From Clostridiales bacterium (GTDB lineage Bacteria; Bacillota; Clostridia; Oscillospirales; CAG-272), in NCBI GenBank assembly GCA_003523225.1, contig DPGK01000005.1:6071-14169 (forward strand): a DNA stretch of 8,099 bases, read 5' to 3'. Positions 1-5,891 of the stretch are shown piece by piece (the first letter of the stretch is position 1; every line of letters begins with the position of its first letter). The translations under genes and the position numbers were made by a program. The notes below the pieces were generated by a model. It was not told the DNA's origin. It ran no database searches and saw only the letters and a program-made list of their open reading frames with translations.

Positions 1-39
1 GGGGCATTGCCCCGGACGGGGATGGCTAGTCTGTTTATG

Positions 40-66
40 CTTTCAATCGAAAGTGTTTTTTGTTTT
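40..66 (+). terminator. Weak terminator-like hairpin facing the cas9 3' end
   Basis: CTTTC (40-44), loop AATC, GAAAG (49-53), followed by a T-rich stretch (54-66). A five-base-pair AT-rich stem is weak, but the following T-run gives it the shape of an intrinsic terminator for a plus-strand transcript entering from outside the window. It would not terminate cas9, since the minus strand shows A-runs here. GC-rich inverted repeats GGGGC-ATT-GCCCC (1-13) and CCCC-GGAC-GGGG lie just to its left and may belong to the same RNA. Confidence 0.3.
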
Positions 67-80
67 GCGTTGTTTTGCGT
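61..80. repeat. Tandem 10-bp direct repeat (2 copies)
   Basis: TGTTTTGCGT occurs twice back to back (61-70 and 71-80), in a T-rich stretch between the end of cas9 and the window edge. Its role is unknown; it may be slippage or a scar of rearrangement near the point where the Cas9 reading frame ends. Confidence 0.7.
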
Positions 81-113
81 TTTATTTAATGTTTCCTACT
101 GCCGCGGATGCTT

Positions 114-2426
114 TTATTCCTTGATCTTGCTTATGCTGTCAATCAGGTTTTTTATCTCGATGGCGGAGACCTTCTTGATCGACTGGAATTTTGCGGCGAG
201 ATTGGGGTTGTTGGTATAGTATTCCTTCTGAGCGTCGGAAATAATATCAGCAAAGTTATATTTATCTCTGTCTGATATGATCTGCATGAAATTGTCGTTT
301 GTTGTGCGCATAAAGTGTATTACTGTACCTGCTTCGCCGGTGTTCAGATGTACTCCCTCAATACCGTTCAGAAGCCTGCCGGAAAGCCTTCCGAAGTCGG
401 AGAACTTTCTTGATACAATGTATTTTTTGTCTTCGGGTGATAGCTCCTTTTTGTTGTGAGCAGCCCACGAGTCAAGCCACTTTGCAAACCGGAAGCGGTC
501 TTCGGTGCACGTGGAATGCAAAATGATATCTTCGATGTCATCTATGGTCAGCTTCCCGGAGCAAATGAACGCGGAAAATTCGATATACGGTCTGAAGGAC
601 ATTTTTACATCCTTGTCGATGCCGCTTATTCTTCCCTCATCGTCCTTACGTATGTTGCCGTTTGACACAAAAAATCCGACTATTTTTTTGAATGTGATGT
701 TTTTATCTTTTTTAATTAATTCGTCAAAAAGCAGCTGTTTCAGCTCCGGGCTGATTTTTATTCCGTCTATCGCTATGTTGTTTATTAAATTCAGCACTGT
801 GAATTCTGAATAAAGCAGCGAACATTTCGGAAGCACATCCTCGCCGGGGAGATATGTGCACTTGTTGGTCATTCGCGCGATAAAAGCTCTTTCCGACGCG
901 TCGTGATCGACTTTTTGGTCAAAATTCCAGGGGAGTATCCTTCCGTCTGCCTTGCGTTCGATCCATGCAAATGAACTGCTGCGGTTCAGCGGACCTACAT
1001 AATACGGAATACGGAAGTTAAACAGCGACTTTATTTTATCCGATACAGAAAGACCGTCGGCGTCTCTTTCGCTCAAAAAAGGAAATACTTTTTCCGCATT
1101 TTCAAGAATAAGCTTCAGCTCGGCGTAGTAAAGCTGATGCGGAATGAGCCTGTTGTCTGTATTGACTTGTTTAGGCATATATGTCTTCAGCTCAATGCGA
1201 TAAAGGATCCCTTTTACTTTTTCGTCATCTTCGGCGGACCCGGGGCGGATCTTATCAAGAGTTTTCTTTACATATTTGTAAAAGGCGTCGCGGTCTACAG
1301 ACTTCAGCTTTTTACTGCTCTTGCAATTGATATCCGACTTGAAATTTGAAACATATGCGGAATATCCTCCTGCAGCGGCATTTCTGAACATATTCCCGTA
1401 TTCAGACGGGCAGTATTTTCTGATAAGATATTTAAGTTCTTTAAGATCGTTTTTATGAGTCTCATACTGTGCGACTTTCACGTCGGATATGTGTTTTTTT
1501 TCATCCAGCATCCCGGATAGCGATGCACAGTCGTATATGCGTTGCATGAGAGTAATGATTTCCGCATAGTCGCCCAGCTCCGGCAGAAGCTCCTCCAGCT
1601 TATCAGGCTCACTCAAGCAAATGCTTCCTTCTGTGCAAAGCCCATCGTCGCCAATAAACAGCTTTTTTAAATCTGCCTTTCCACCCGCAAACAGCTTTAT
1701 CATATACTCTACGGAAATCGGGCAGGCGTTTTCTCCGACAGACGTTTTGCAGTATGAGAACAGCTCTCGGAGCTTGCTTTCCTTTGCGCGCACACCGCAT
1801 TTTTGAGACAGGATATCTTTCAGACGATCCGGGTCGCAGTTCCACGGCCTGTCGTATCCGTTATCGTCGAACCATTGCTCGAATCCGTAATAGATCTGTC
1901 TTATGTCTGTGAGCTCCTCAATGCTTTCGCCGTCAATGTTGCTGAGAAAATGCCCGCGATGCGCTATAAGCCATGCAAGAGCAAGATATAAATATCTCAG
2001 GTCAACCCCCTCGGCTGAGTTCATAAGCTCAACTATAAGGTGATGTACGGTCGGGAAACGCCGATTATATTCTCTGTTCATCCAGTCGCATCCACGGAGC
2101 GTTTCTGGGGATTTGTCGCATTTCCAAAGATAGCTCTCGTTTATTTGTCTGAAAAAGTATGGGTCGGTTTTTTCCATTTCACCGCAAAGCAGTTCCTGAA
2201 GCAGATCCACACGCATCTGGCGGCGGTCATATCTGCGTCTTGCAGTACGGTGACTGCGTCTGTCGGCACATTGGCTTGCGCTGTCAAACAGGTTGACACC
2301 CCACATGGGTTCGCCCCTGAACCTGCACAACGAGTAGTCGGAATCGGTAACGGCGTATCCGACAGAATCTGTTCCGATATCAAATCCGACAAAATACCGC
2401 TCCTGAGAAATTTTTTTGTTTTCCAT
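114..2426 (-). CDS. cas9: Truncated type II-A-like Cas9: RuvC-I, bridge helix and REC lobe only
   Basis: Family role: Cas9 is an RNA-guided DNA endonuclease that binds a crRNA:tracrRNA pair. Seen here: RuvC-I GFDIGTDSVG with the expected catalytic Asp at 16; arginine-rich bridge helix at about 55-78; REC blocks FPTVHHL (125-131) and LIAHRGHFL (153-161); MPKQ/IPHQ (417-431); RIPYYVGPL (472-480); FAWI...PWNF (486-502); LPKCSLLYSEFTVLN (532-546); FGRLSGRLLNGI (678-689); NFMQII (712-717). These match SpCas9 block for block to roughly its residue 705. The frame then ends after a non-conserved tail of about 35 residues, before RuvC-II, so the other RuvC acidic/His residues, HNH and the PAM-interacting domain are missing; full-length relatives are about 1,300-1,400 residues. 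Start: AGGAGG (2437-2442) lies 10 bases before ATG. No internal stop or frameshift is seen in 770 codons. The product could bind guide RNA but should not cut DNA (inference). It may be a domesticated binding protein, a split gene or a recent truncation. Confidence 0.92.
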   Translation of the reverse strand: MENKKISQERYFVGFDIGTDSVGYAVTDSDYSLCRFRGEPMWGVNLFDSASQCADRRSHRTARRRYDRRQMRVDLLQELLCGEMEKTDPYFFRQINESYLWKCDKSPETLRGCDWMNREYNRRFPTVHHLIVELMNSAEGVDLRYLYLALAWLIAHRGHFLSNIDGESIEELTDIRQIYYGFEQWFDDNGYDRPWNCDPDRLKDILSQKCGVRAKESKLRELFSYCKTSVGENACPISVEYMIKLFAGGKADLKKLFIGDDGLCTEGSICLSEPDKLEELLPELGDYAEIITLMQRIYDCASLSGMLDEKKHISDVKVAQYETHKNDLKELKYLIRKYCPSEYGNMFRNAAAGGYSAYVSNFKSDINCKSSKKLKSVDRDAFYKYVKKTLDKIRPGSAEDDEKVKGILYRIELKTYMPKQVNTDNRLIPHQLYYAELKLILENAEKVFPFLSERDADGLSVSDKIKSLFNFRIPYYVGPLNRSSSFAWIERKADGRILPWNFDQKVDHDASERAFIARMTNKCTYLPGEDVLPKCSLLYSEFTVLNLINNIAIDGIKISPELKQLLFDELIKKDKNITFKKIVGFFVSNGNIRKDDEGRISGIDKDVKMSFRPYIEFSAFICSGKLTIDDIEDIILHSTCTEDRFRFAKWLDSWAAHNKKELSPEDKKYIVSRKFSDFGRLSGRLLNGIEGVHLNTGEAGTVIHFMRTTNDNFMQIISDRDKYNFADIISDAQKEYYTNNPNLAAKFQSIKKVSAIEIKNLIDSISKIKE

Positions 2427-2427
2427 A

Positions 2428-2456
2428 TTGACATATCCTCCTTTTTGTGATATTAT
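2428..2456 (+). promoter_or_regulatory. tracrRNA promoter overlapping the cas9 start and RBS
   Basis: TTGACA (2428-2433), a 17-base spacer and TATTAT (2451-2456) form a near-perfect sigma-A promoter, placing the start site near 2463, immediately before the anti-repeat. The -35 box abuts the cas9 ATG (2424-2426 on the other strand) and the spacer contains the complement of the cas9 Shine-Dalgarno sequence (2437-2442). RNA polymerase bound here would cover the cas9 translation start region in DNA. Confidence 0.85.
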
Positions 2457-2457
2457 A
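2452..2457 (-). promoter_or_regulatory. Candidate proximal -10 box for cas9
   Basis: TATAAT on the minus strand at 2452-2457 overlaps the tracrRNA TATTAT by all but one base. A start near 2445 would give a leader of about 20 bases including AGGAGG. No good -35 box is seen 17 bases upstream (TAGGGT at 2475-2480), so this is a weaker alternative to the distal promoter. Confidence 0.35.
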
Positions 2458-2462
2458 TTAAT

Positions 2463-2585
2463 GCTAAGTTTATTACCCTATAGACTTACACTACGAGTTC
2501 AAATAAGATTTATCAAAATCGTCGGTTTATCCGGCTGCACAGGAGTGCACAAAACGGCTGTCGTTTCAAACGACAGCCGTTTTTG
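2463..2585 (+). ncRNA. tracrRNA for the adjacent Cas9
   Basis: Trans-activating RNA that pairs with the CRISPR repeat to guide Cas9. Anti-repeat: about 2468-2494, containing ACCCTATAGACTTACACTAC, then GAG (2495-2497) as the bulge side and TTCAAAT (2498-2504) as the lower stem, matching a repeat that starts GTTTGA. The following AAATAAGATTTAT (2501-2513) can form the nexus-like hairpin and ATCAAAATCGTC follows, a layout I recall from Treponema/Clostridia type II-A tracrRNAs. Downstream stems: GTCGG/CCGGC (2521-2535), TGCAC-AGGA-GTGCA (2536-2549), then a terminator. Its own promoter lies directly upstream. Divergent placement next to cas9 is typical of type II-A. All structural parts look intact although cas9 is truncated and no array is in the window. 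No covariance search was possible. Confidence 0.85.
2551..2585 (+). terminator. tracrRNA intrinsic terminator
   Basis: A 13-base-pair stem AAAACGGCTGTCG (2551-2563) / CGACAGCCGTTTT (2571-2583), loop TTTCAAA, ends in a run of five Ts. On the minus strand the same hairpin is followed by TTTTGTG, so it may also partly terminate or attenuate transcripts coming from the distal cas9 promoter. Confidence 0.88.
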
Positions 2586-2653
2586 ATATCTGAGGTTGCC
2601 GATAATGCTACGCCCGCAGGTAAATCAATATGTATAATCCTATGTATGACAAT

Positions 2654-2682
2654 ATTATATCATTTATGACACACTGTGTCAA
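2654..2682 (-). promoter_or_regulatory. Perfect consensus promoter reading toward cas9
   Basis: On the minus strand TTGACA (2677-2682), a 17-base spacer and TATAAT (2654-2659); predicted start near 2647. Transcription would run through the whole tracrRNA gene in antisense and give cas9 a leader of about 220 bases, unless the tracrRNA terminator hairpin stops it first. The spacer and -35 carry a palindrome suitable as an operator. Confidence 0.85.
2667..2681. promoter_or_regulatory. 15-bp palindrome, putative operator over the distal cas9 promoter
   Basis: TGACACACTGTGTCA is a perfect inverted repeat around a single central base. It covers most of the -35 box and part of the spacer of the minus-strand promoter, the usual place for a repressor site. 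No regulator gene is visible in the window, so the binding protein is unknown. Confidence 0.5.
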
Positions 2683-2727
2683 CATATTTTCAACATATAT
2701 CATGTATATAAAAAGACTTCAACATTT
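2679..2727. repeat. Repeated TCAACAT motifs upstream of the distal promoter
   Basis: TCAACATAT occurs at 2679-2687 and 2690-2698, 11 bases apart (about one helical turn), and TCAACATTT at 2719-2727. On the minus strand these are ATGTTGA boxes at and upstream of the -35. They may be activator or UP-element sites; AT-rich coincidence is possible. Confidence 0.4.
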
Positions 2728-2849
2728 TGCAAAATTTCCGTTACGTGAGATGAATACGCTTTCCTGAGGTCGGAAGCTGCTGCGTGAAAACACTTTCACC
2801 GCAATGAAAAAATCTTTCTCAGCACAATAAGTTTCCGAGTGCAATTTTT

Positions 2850-2880
2850 AACGGACTGCCGCTGAATGCGACAGTCCGTT
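2850..2880. other. Stable hairpin downstream of the membrane protein gene
   Basis: AACGGACTG (2850-2858) pairs with CAGTCCGTT (2872-2880), with a further inner CGC/GCG. On the plus strand it is followed by TTTACTAAGATATTTATTT-like sequence, on the minus strand by AAAAATTG. It lies 56 bases past the stop of the minus-strand membrane protein gene but lacks a T-run in that direction, so its use as that gene's terminator is uncertain. Confidence 0.4.
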
Positions 2881-2935
2881 TACTAAGATATTTATTTCAA
2901 TTTATGGATCAGGCTCAATTGGATTGCCGGACAAC

Positions 2936-3991
2936 TTATATGTTTTCTCCGCAATCGGGAATATCATCTTCTGCGTCGGTATTTTCATCGGGGCTTTCAT
3001 CATAGGCGCCTTCATCAGAAATTTCCGGCTCATCTTCCTGCGGCTCCTCCGGGGAGGCGGCAAGTGGGGCGGCAAAGCATACTGCGCACACTGCGGCGAT
3101 GGCGAGCAGTATCACTCCGCCCGCGCTGAGCTTTTCGTTTATAAGTCTTATGGCGCAAACTGCCGCCGGCAGGCAGGAAGCGGCGAAGGAAAGTCTGTAC
3201 AGCCGCCAGCCCGCAAGCACGAACGCCGCGACCGCCGCACCGAGAAATACAAGGCAAAGTCCGGCATACACGCCTGCCTCGGTGCCGTCGACAGAGCCGA
3301 AAAAGTTTACGCGCACTCCGGTCTTGCCTATCGACTGGAGGTATTCGGACGACAGCGCGCGCGCCTCAGACGCCCCCTCCGAAAGAAAGACCGCATATAT
3401 CCTGCCGACCGCGCCGGGGAGGGGCCTTACCGCGTTGGGAACGATCACGCTGCCGTCGCGGAGCGTGGCAAGCGTGTCGGCGGAGGCGGCAACGCGTTTG
3501 GCAAGAACTGAAATATACGCCGCAAATCCGAATCCGAAAAGCCCCGCGGCGACCCCGGCGAGCGGGCAGCACAGCCGCGTCAGCCGGTTGCGGTCGCAGT
3601 ATGCGGCATACGCTATTGCACCTGCAAGGTGGGAGGCTGTAAGCAGGATCACCCCGGTGGGGTATTTGTTCAGCAGCTTTGAGGTGAGCAGATCAAGCTC
3701 ATAAAGGAGCGGAAGCATTGCCGCAATCACCGAGAGCCACGGCAGCCGACGCAGGATGATCCCCACGGATGCCGAGAGTATCAGCAATATGAAAATGTGA
3801 AAATACCCGCGGTATGCCGCATTGTCAAGCATTTTTTCGATCTTCTCGGTAAAGCTGAGCTTTCCCGAGCTGCCGGAGCTGTTTTTTGAGCCGATCTGGA
3901 TGAATCCCGTCATAAGATAAACGGCGATCAGCACGGCAAGAAAGATCGCCAGCCCGTCGGTAAAGCTCTTGAATTTTGCGTTTATTTTCAT
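2936..3991 (-). CDS. Multi-pass membrane protein with acidic C-terminal tail, function unknown
   Basis: I do not recognise a family. The 351-residue product (start chosen at ATG 3989-3991, with AAAGG 10 bases upstream; an open frame continues to an ATG at 4033) has about seven or eight hydrophobic segments: roughly 14-33, 61-81, 84-103, 113-131, 144-164, 241-262, 267-284 and 290-312. Between segments five and six lies a soluble loop of about 75 residues (166-240). The last 39 residues are strongly acidic and Pro/Ser-rich (SPEEPQEDEPEISDEG...), probably a disordered cytoplasmic tail. No signal peptidase site, ATPase, transporter or enzyme motif is seen. It has its own consensus promoter and is probably transcribed alone. 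Its location between the Cas9 fragment and housekeeping genes says little about function; GC content matches the chromosomal genes, not cas9. Confidence 0.8.
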   Translation of the reverse strand: MKINAKFKSFTDGLAIFLAVLIAVYLMTGFIQIGSKNSSGSSGKLSFTEKIEKMLDNAAYRGYFHIFILLILSASVGIILRRLPWLSVIAAMLPLLYELDLLTSKLLNKYPTGVILLTASHLAGAIAYAAYCDRNRLTRLCCPLAGVAAGLFGFGFAAYISVLAKRVAASADTLATLRDGSVIVPNAVRPLPGAVGRIYAVFLSEGASEARALSSEYLQSIGKTGVRVNFFGSVDGTEAGVYAGLCLVFLGAAVAAFVLAGWRLYRLSFAASCLPAAVCAIRLINEKLSAGGVILLAIAAVCAVCFAAPLAASPEEPQEDEPEISDEGAYDESPDENTDAEDDIPDCGENI

Positions 3992-4045
3992 AAAGATCAT
4001 GCCTTTCTTCATATCCGCCACAGCGTGATACATTCTTTTTGGGAA

Positions 4046-4061
4046 GTACGCCTTGGCGTAC
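4046..4061. promoter_or_regulatory. Perfect 16-bp palindrome in the leader of the membrane protein gene
   Basis: GTACGCCTTGGCGTAC is fully self-complementary and starts about 12 bases downstream of the predicted transcription start. It could be an operator for a dimeric repressor or a leader hairpin. It is also the only hairpin after the U32 gene but lacks a T-run, so it is a poor terminator. Confidence 0.5.
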
Positions 4062-4079
4062 CGTTATCCGGCTTACCTT

Positions 4080-4108
4080 ATTATAGTGTATCCGCGCAAT
4101 TGTGTCAA
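4080..4108 (-). promoter_or_regulatory. Perfect consensus promoter for the membrane protein gene
   Basis: Minus-strand TTGACA (4103-4108), 17-base spacer, TATAAT (4080-4085); predicted start near 4073, about 80 bases before the chosen ATG. The -35 box begins one base past the U32 stop codon. Confidence 0.85.
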
Positions 4109-4109
4109 G

Positions 4110-5891
4110 TTATTTCAGCGCAATGCGGCGGCACTCTCCCGGCACGGGCTTGCCGCCTGTGAAGGCGCGCAGCACTCCGTCCACCTCGCCGGGGCTTTCG
4201 ACAGTGAAAATGAAATGTCTGCCTCGGACCCCGTACTCGTCAAGCACCTTTTGCTTGTCCGACATTGACGTGGGCAGGCTGTTGACTATCAGCGAGCGGT
4301 GCCGCCATTCACGCAGTACCGGAAAGCGTACTCCCCGGCGGTCGGTCAGCGTATTCTTGCCCCGGGCACACTCCCGGCAGCCGCCGCACTCCTTGCCGAC
4401 GCATTTTTCGGTTACCATAAGCGGTATCCTGCCGTAGACTACGGCAAGCGACCGCCCGCCTATGTCGCGCAGACGCGGCAGGGTCAGCTCGGGCGAAAGG
4501 ATAAAGTCCTCAAAGCCCAGCTCCTCAAGTGCGGCGGCGCTCTCGCGGTTGCAGACGTTGAGCCGGAAGTCCCCGTGCGGGCGCATTCCGAACTCGCGCG
4601 CAAGGTGCAGATGTCCCAAATTTCCTATCAAAAGGTCGCGCACGCCGCGCTTTGCCGCCTTTTCAAGCTGTTTTTTAACTTGGGGAAGCTCGCTGTCGGT
4701 TATCACCGGTGGCAGTGCCGCGCCGACGTCACACCCATCTGTGCCTATATCATCGCCGCCCGATAGTGCGTACAGCGGCAAAAAGCAGATATCAAAATAT
4801 TTCCGCGCCGCGGCGGTAAGCTGCGCCGGGCTGTGCATATACGCCGTGCGCCTTGAGAGGGGCTTGCTTTCGGGGCGAAGCGGCTGATATTCCGCCGCCG
4901 CGTGCGTGCGGGGAGGAAGCACCACAGGCTCTGCTGCTCTTTTGCGGCTTTCCTGCGGGCGACCTGCCGCCGAGCGCCGTTTGTCCGACTCGGTGCGCAC
5001 GCCGAGCATTGAATGCGAGATATCCCCGGTAAAGTACCCGTCGGTAAATCCGGAGCGCGAAAAGACCTCTGCAAGATACCTAAGCTCCTCCGGAGTCGCG
5101 GCGCGCCTCTCGTCGAGCAGACGCCGCCAGACCGACGTTACCGGACCGACATAATCGGGACCCTTCATTCTGCCCTCGACCTTCAGCGACGCCACGCCGG
5201 CGTCAATAAGCTCCGGAAGGTGAGAGGCAAGGCACAGATCCTTAAGTGAGAGCGGGTATTTTCCGCCGTTGTAGGGAAGGCGGCAGGGCTGGGCGCATTC
5301 GCCGCGGTTGCCCGAACGTCCGCCCACCATTGAGGAAAACAGGCACTGCCCGGAATGGCAGACGCAAAGCGCGCCGTGAACAAACACCTCCGCCTCGATG
5401 GGCGAGCTGTGGGTAAATGCGGAAATATCCTCCCGCGAAAGCTCGCGCGCCAGCACCATGCGGGAAAAGCCAAGACCGGCAAGCACCCGCGCGGCGTCGG
5501 CGCAGTGACCCGACATCTGCGTGCTTGCGTGCAGAGGCAGGTCGGGGAATGTCCGCCGCAGCGCCGCAGCTCCGCCGAGGTCGGCTACGATAAGAGCGTC
5601 CGCCCCCGCAAGGTAAGCGGTCTCGGCGGCGGCAAGATAATCGCGCAGCTCGCGGTCGTATATCAGCGTGTTGAGGGTAAGATACACCCGCACTCCGTTT
5701 TCGTGACAGTACCCCACGGCGTCCCTCAGCTCCGCAGCGGAAAAATTTCTCGCCCCGGCGCGGGCGTTGAAGCCGGAGGTGCCGAAATATACCGCGTCTG
5801 CCCCCGCCTCCACAGCGGCGCGCAGTGCCTCAGGCGACCCGGCAGGGGAAAGCAGCTCGGGCAGACGCGCGCGTTCAGGGTGTTCGCTCAT
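4110..5891 (-). CDS. U32-family protein, RlhA/TrhP-like (probable RNA hydroxylation)
   Basis: Annotated in many genomes as a collagenase-like peptidase; characterised relatives RlhA and TrhP instead make 5-hydroxycytidine in 23S rRNA and 5-hydroxyuridine in tRNA. Seen: N-terminal barrel start ELLSPAGSPEALRAAVEAGADAVYFG-type sequence (12-37), the U32 signature EVFVHGALC...GQC..S (168-187), and cysteines C176, C178, C183, C199 and C203, suited to an iron-sulfur cluster. A low-complexity Arg/Pro/Ala linker (about 302-348) leads to a second half with VVYGRIPLM (484-492), four cysteines C497/C502/C505/C508, and LTDRRGVRFPV (515-525), as in the long RlhA-type members. The length (593) is a little shorter than RlhA. 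Start ATG (5889-5891) overlaps the zapA stop by four bases (ATGA), so translation is probably coupled to zapA. RNA target (rRNA or tRNA) cannot be told from sequence alone. Confidence 0.9.
   Translation of the reverse strand: MSEHPERARLPELLSPAGSPEALRAAVEAGADAVYFGTSGFNARAGARNFSAAELRDAVGYCHENGVRVYLTLNTLIYDRELRDYLAAAETAYLAGADALIVADLGGAAALRRTFPDLPLHASTQMSGHCADAARVLAGLGFSRMVLARELSREDISAFTHSSPIEAEVFVHGALCVCHSGQCLFSSMVGGRSGNRGECAQPCRLPYNGGKYPLSLKDLCLASHLPELIDAGVASLKVEGRMKGPDYVGPVTSVWRRLLDERRAATPEELRYLAEVFSRSGFTDGYFTGDISHSMLGVRTESDKRRSAAGRPQESRKRAAEPVVLPPRTHAAAEYQPLRPESKPLSRRTAYMHSPAQLTAAARKYFDICFLPLYALSGGDDIGTDGCDVGAALPPVITDSELPQVKKQLEKAAKRGVRDLLIGNLGHLHLAREFGMRPHGDFRLNVCNRESAAALEELGFEDFILSPELTLPRLRDIGGRSLAVVYGRIPLMVTEKCVGKECGGCRECARGKNTLTDRRGVRFPVLREWRHRSLIVNSLPTSMSDKQKVLDEYGVRGRHFIFTVESPGEVDGVLRAFTGGKPVPGECRRIALK

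Larger units (their letters stand above)
2586..2935. other. AT-rich intergenic region between tracrRNA and the membrane protein gene
   Basis: No credible coding region on either strand. It holds a consensus minus-strand promoter (2654-2682), a palindrome, repeated TCAACAT motifs and a hairpin at 2850-2880. No second copy of the predicted CRISPR repeat is visible. The stretch from about 2728 to 2849 shows only a small hairpin GTGAAA-ACAC-TTTCAC (about 2783-2798) and nothing else I can interpret. Confidence 0.6.

Noticed and set aside
1..60. Plus-strand GGCTAGTC (24-31) followed by a hairpin and T-run, resembling the nexus and 3' end of an S. pyogenes-type tracrRNA
   Set aside because: The match is only eight bases, the intact tracrRNA at 2463-2585 belongs to a different nexus type, and no anti-repeat can be judged because the window starts here.
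114..250. A frameshift hiding the rest of Cas9
   Set aside because: The alternative minus-strand frames around the tail and in 1-113 contain stops and show no RuvC-II-like sequence.
2040..2450. Plus-strand 136-residue open frame opposite the cas9 5' end, and other plus-strand frames within cas9
   Set aside because: They are antisense to a clearly conserved protein, lack ribosome binding sites and show no family features.
2586..2935. CRISPR array or degenerate repeats upstream of cas9
   Set aside because: No repeated unit of 25-40 bases with spacers and no copy of the repeat predicted from the anti-repeat was found.
2924..3704. Plus-strand open frames of about 200 residues opposite the membrane protein gene
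   Set aside because: Their composition (Arg/Ala/Gly-rich without domains) is that of antisense frames in GC-rich DNA.
3992..4033. Earlier start for the membrane protein at 4033
   Set aside because: The ATG at 3989-3991 has a better-placed AAAGG, and the extra 14 residues add no recognisable feature.
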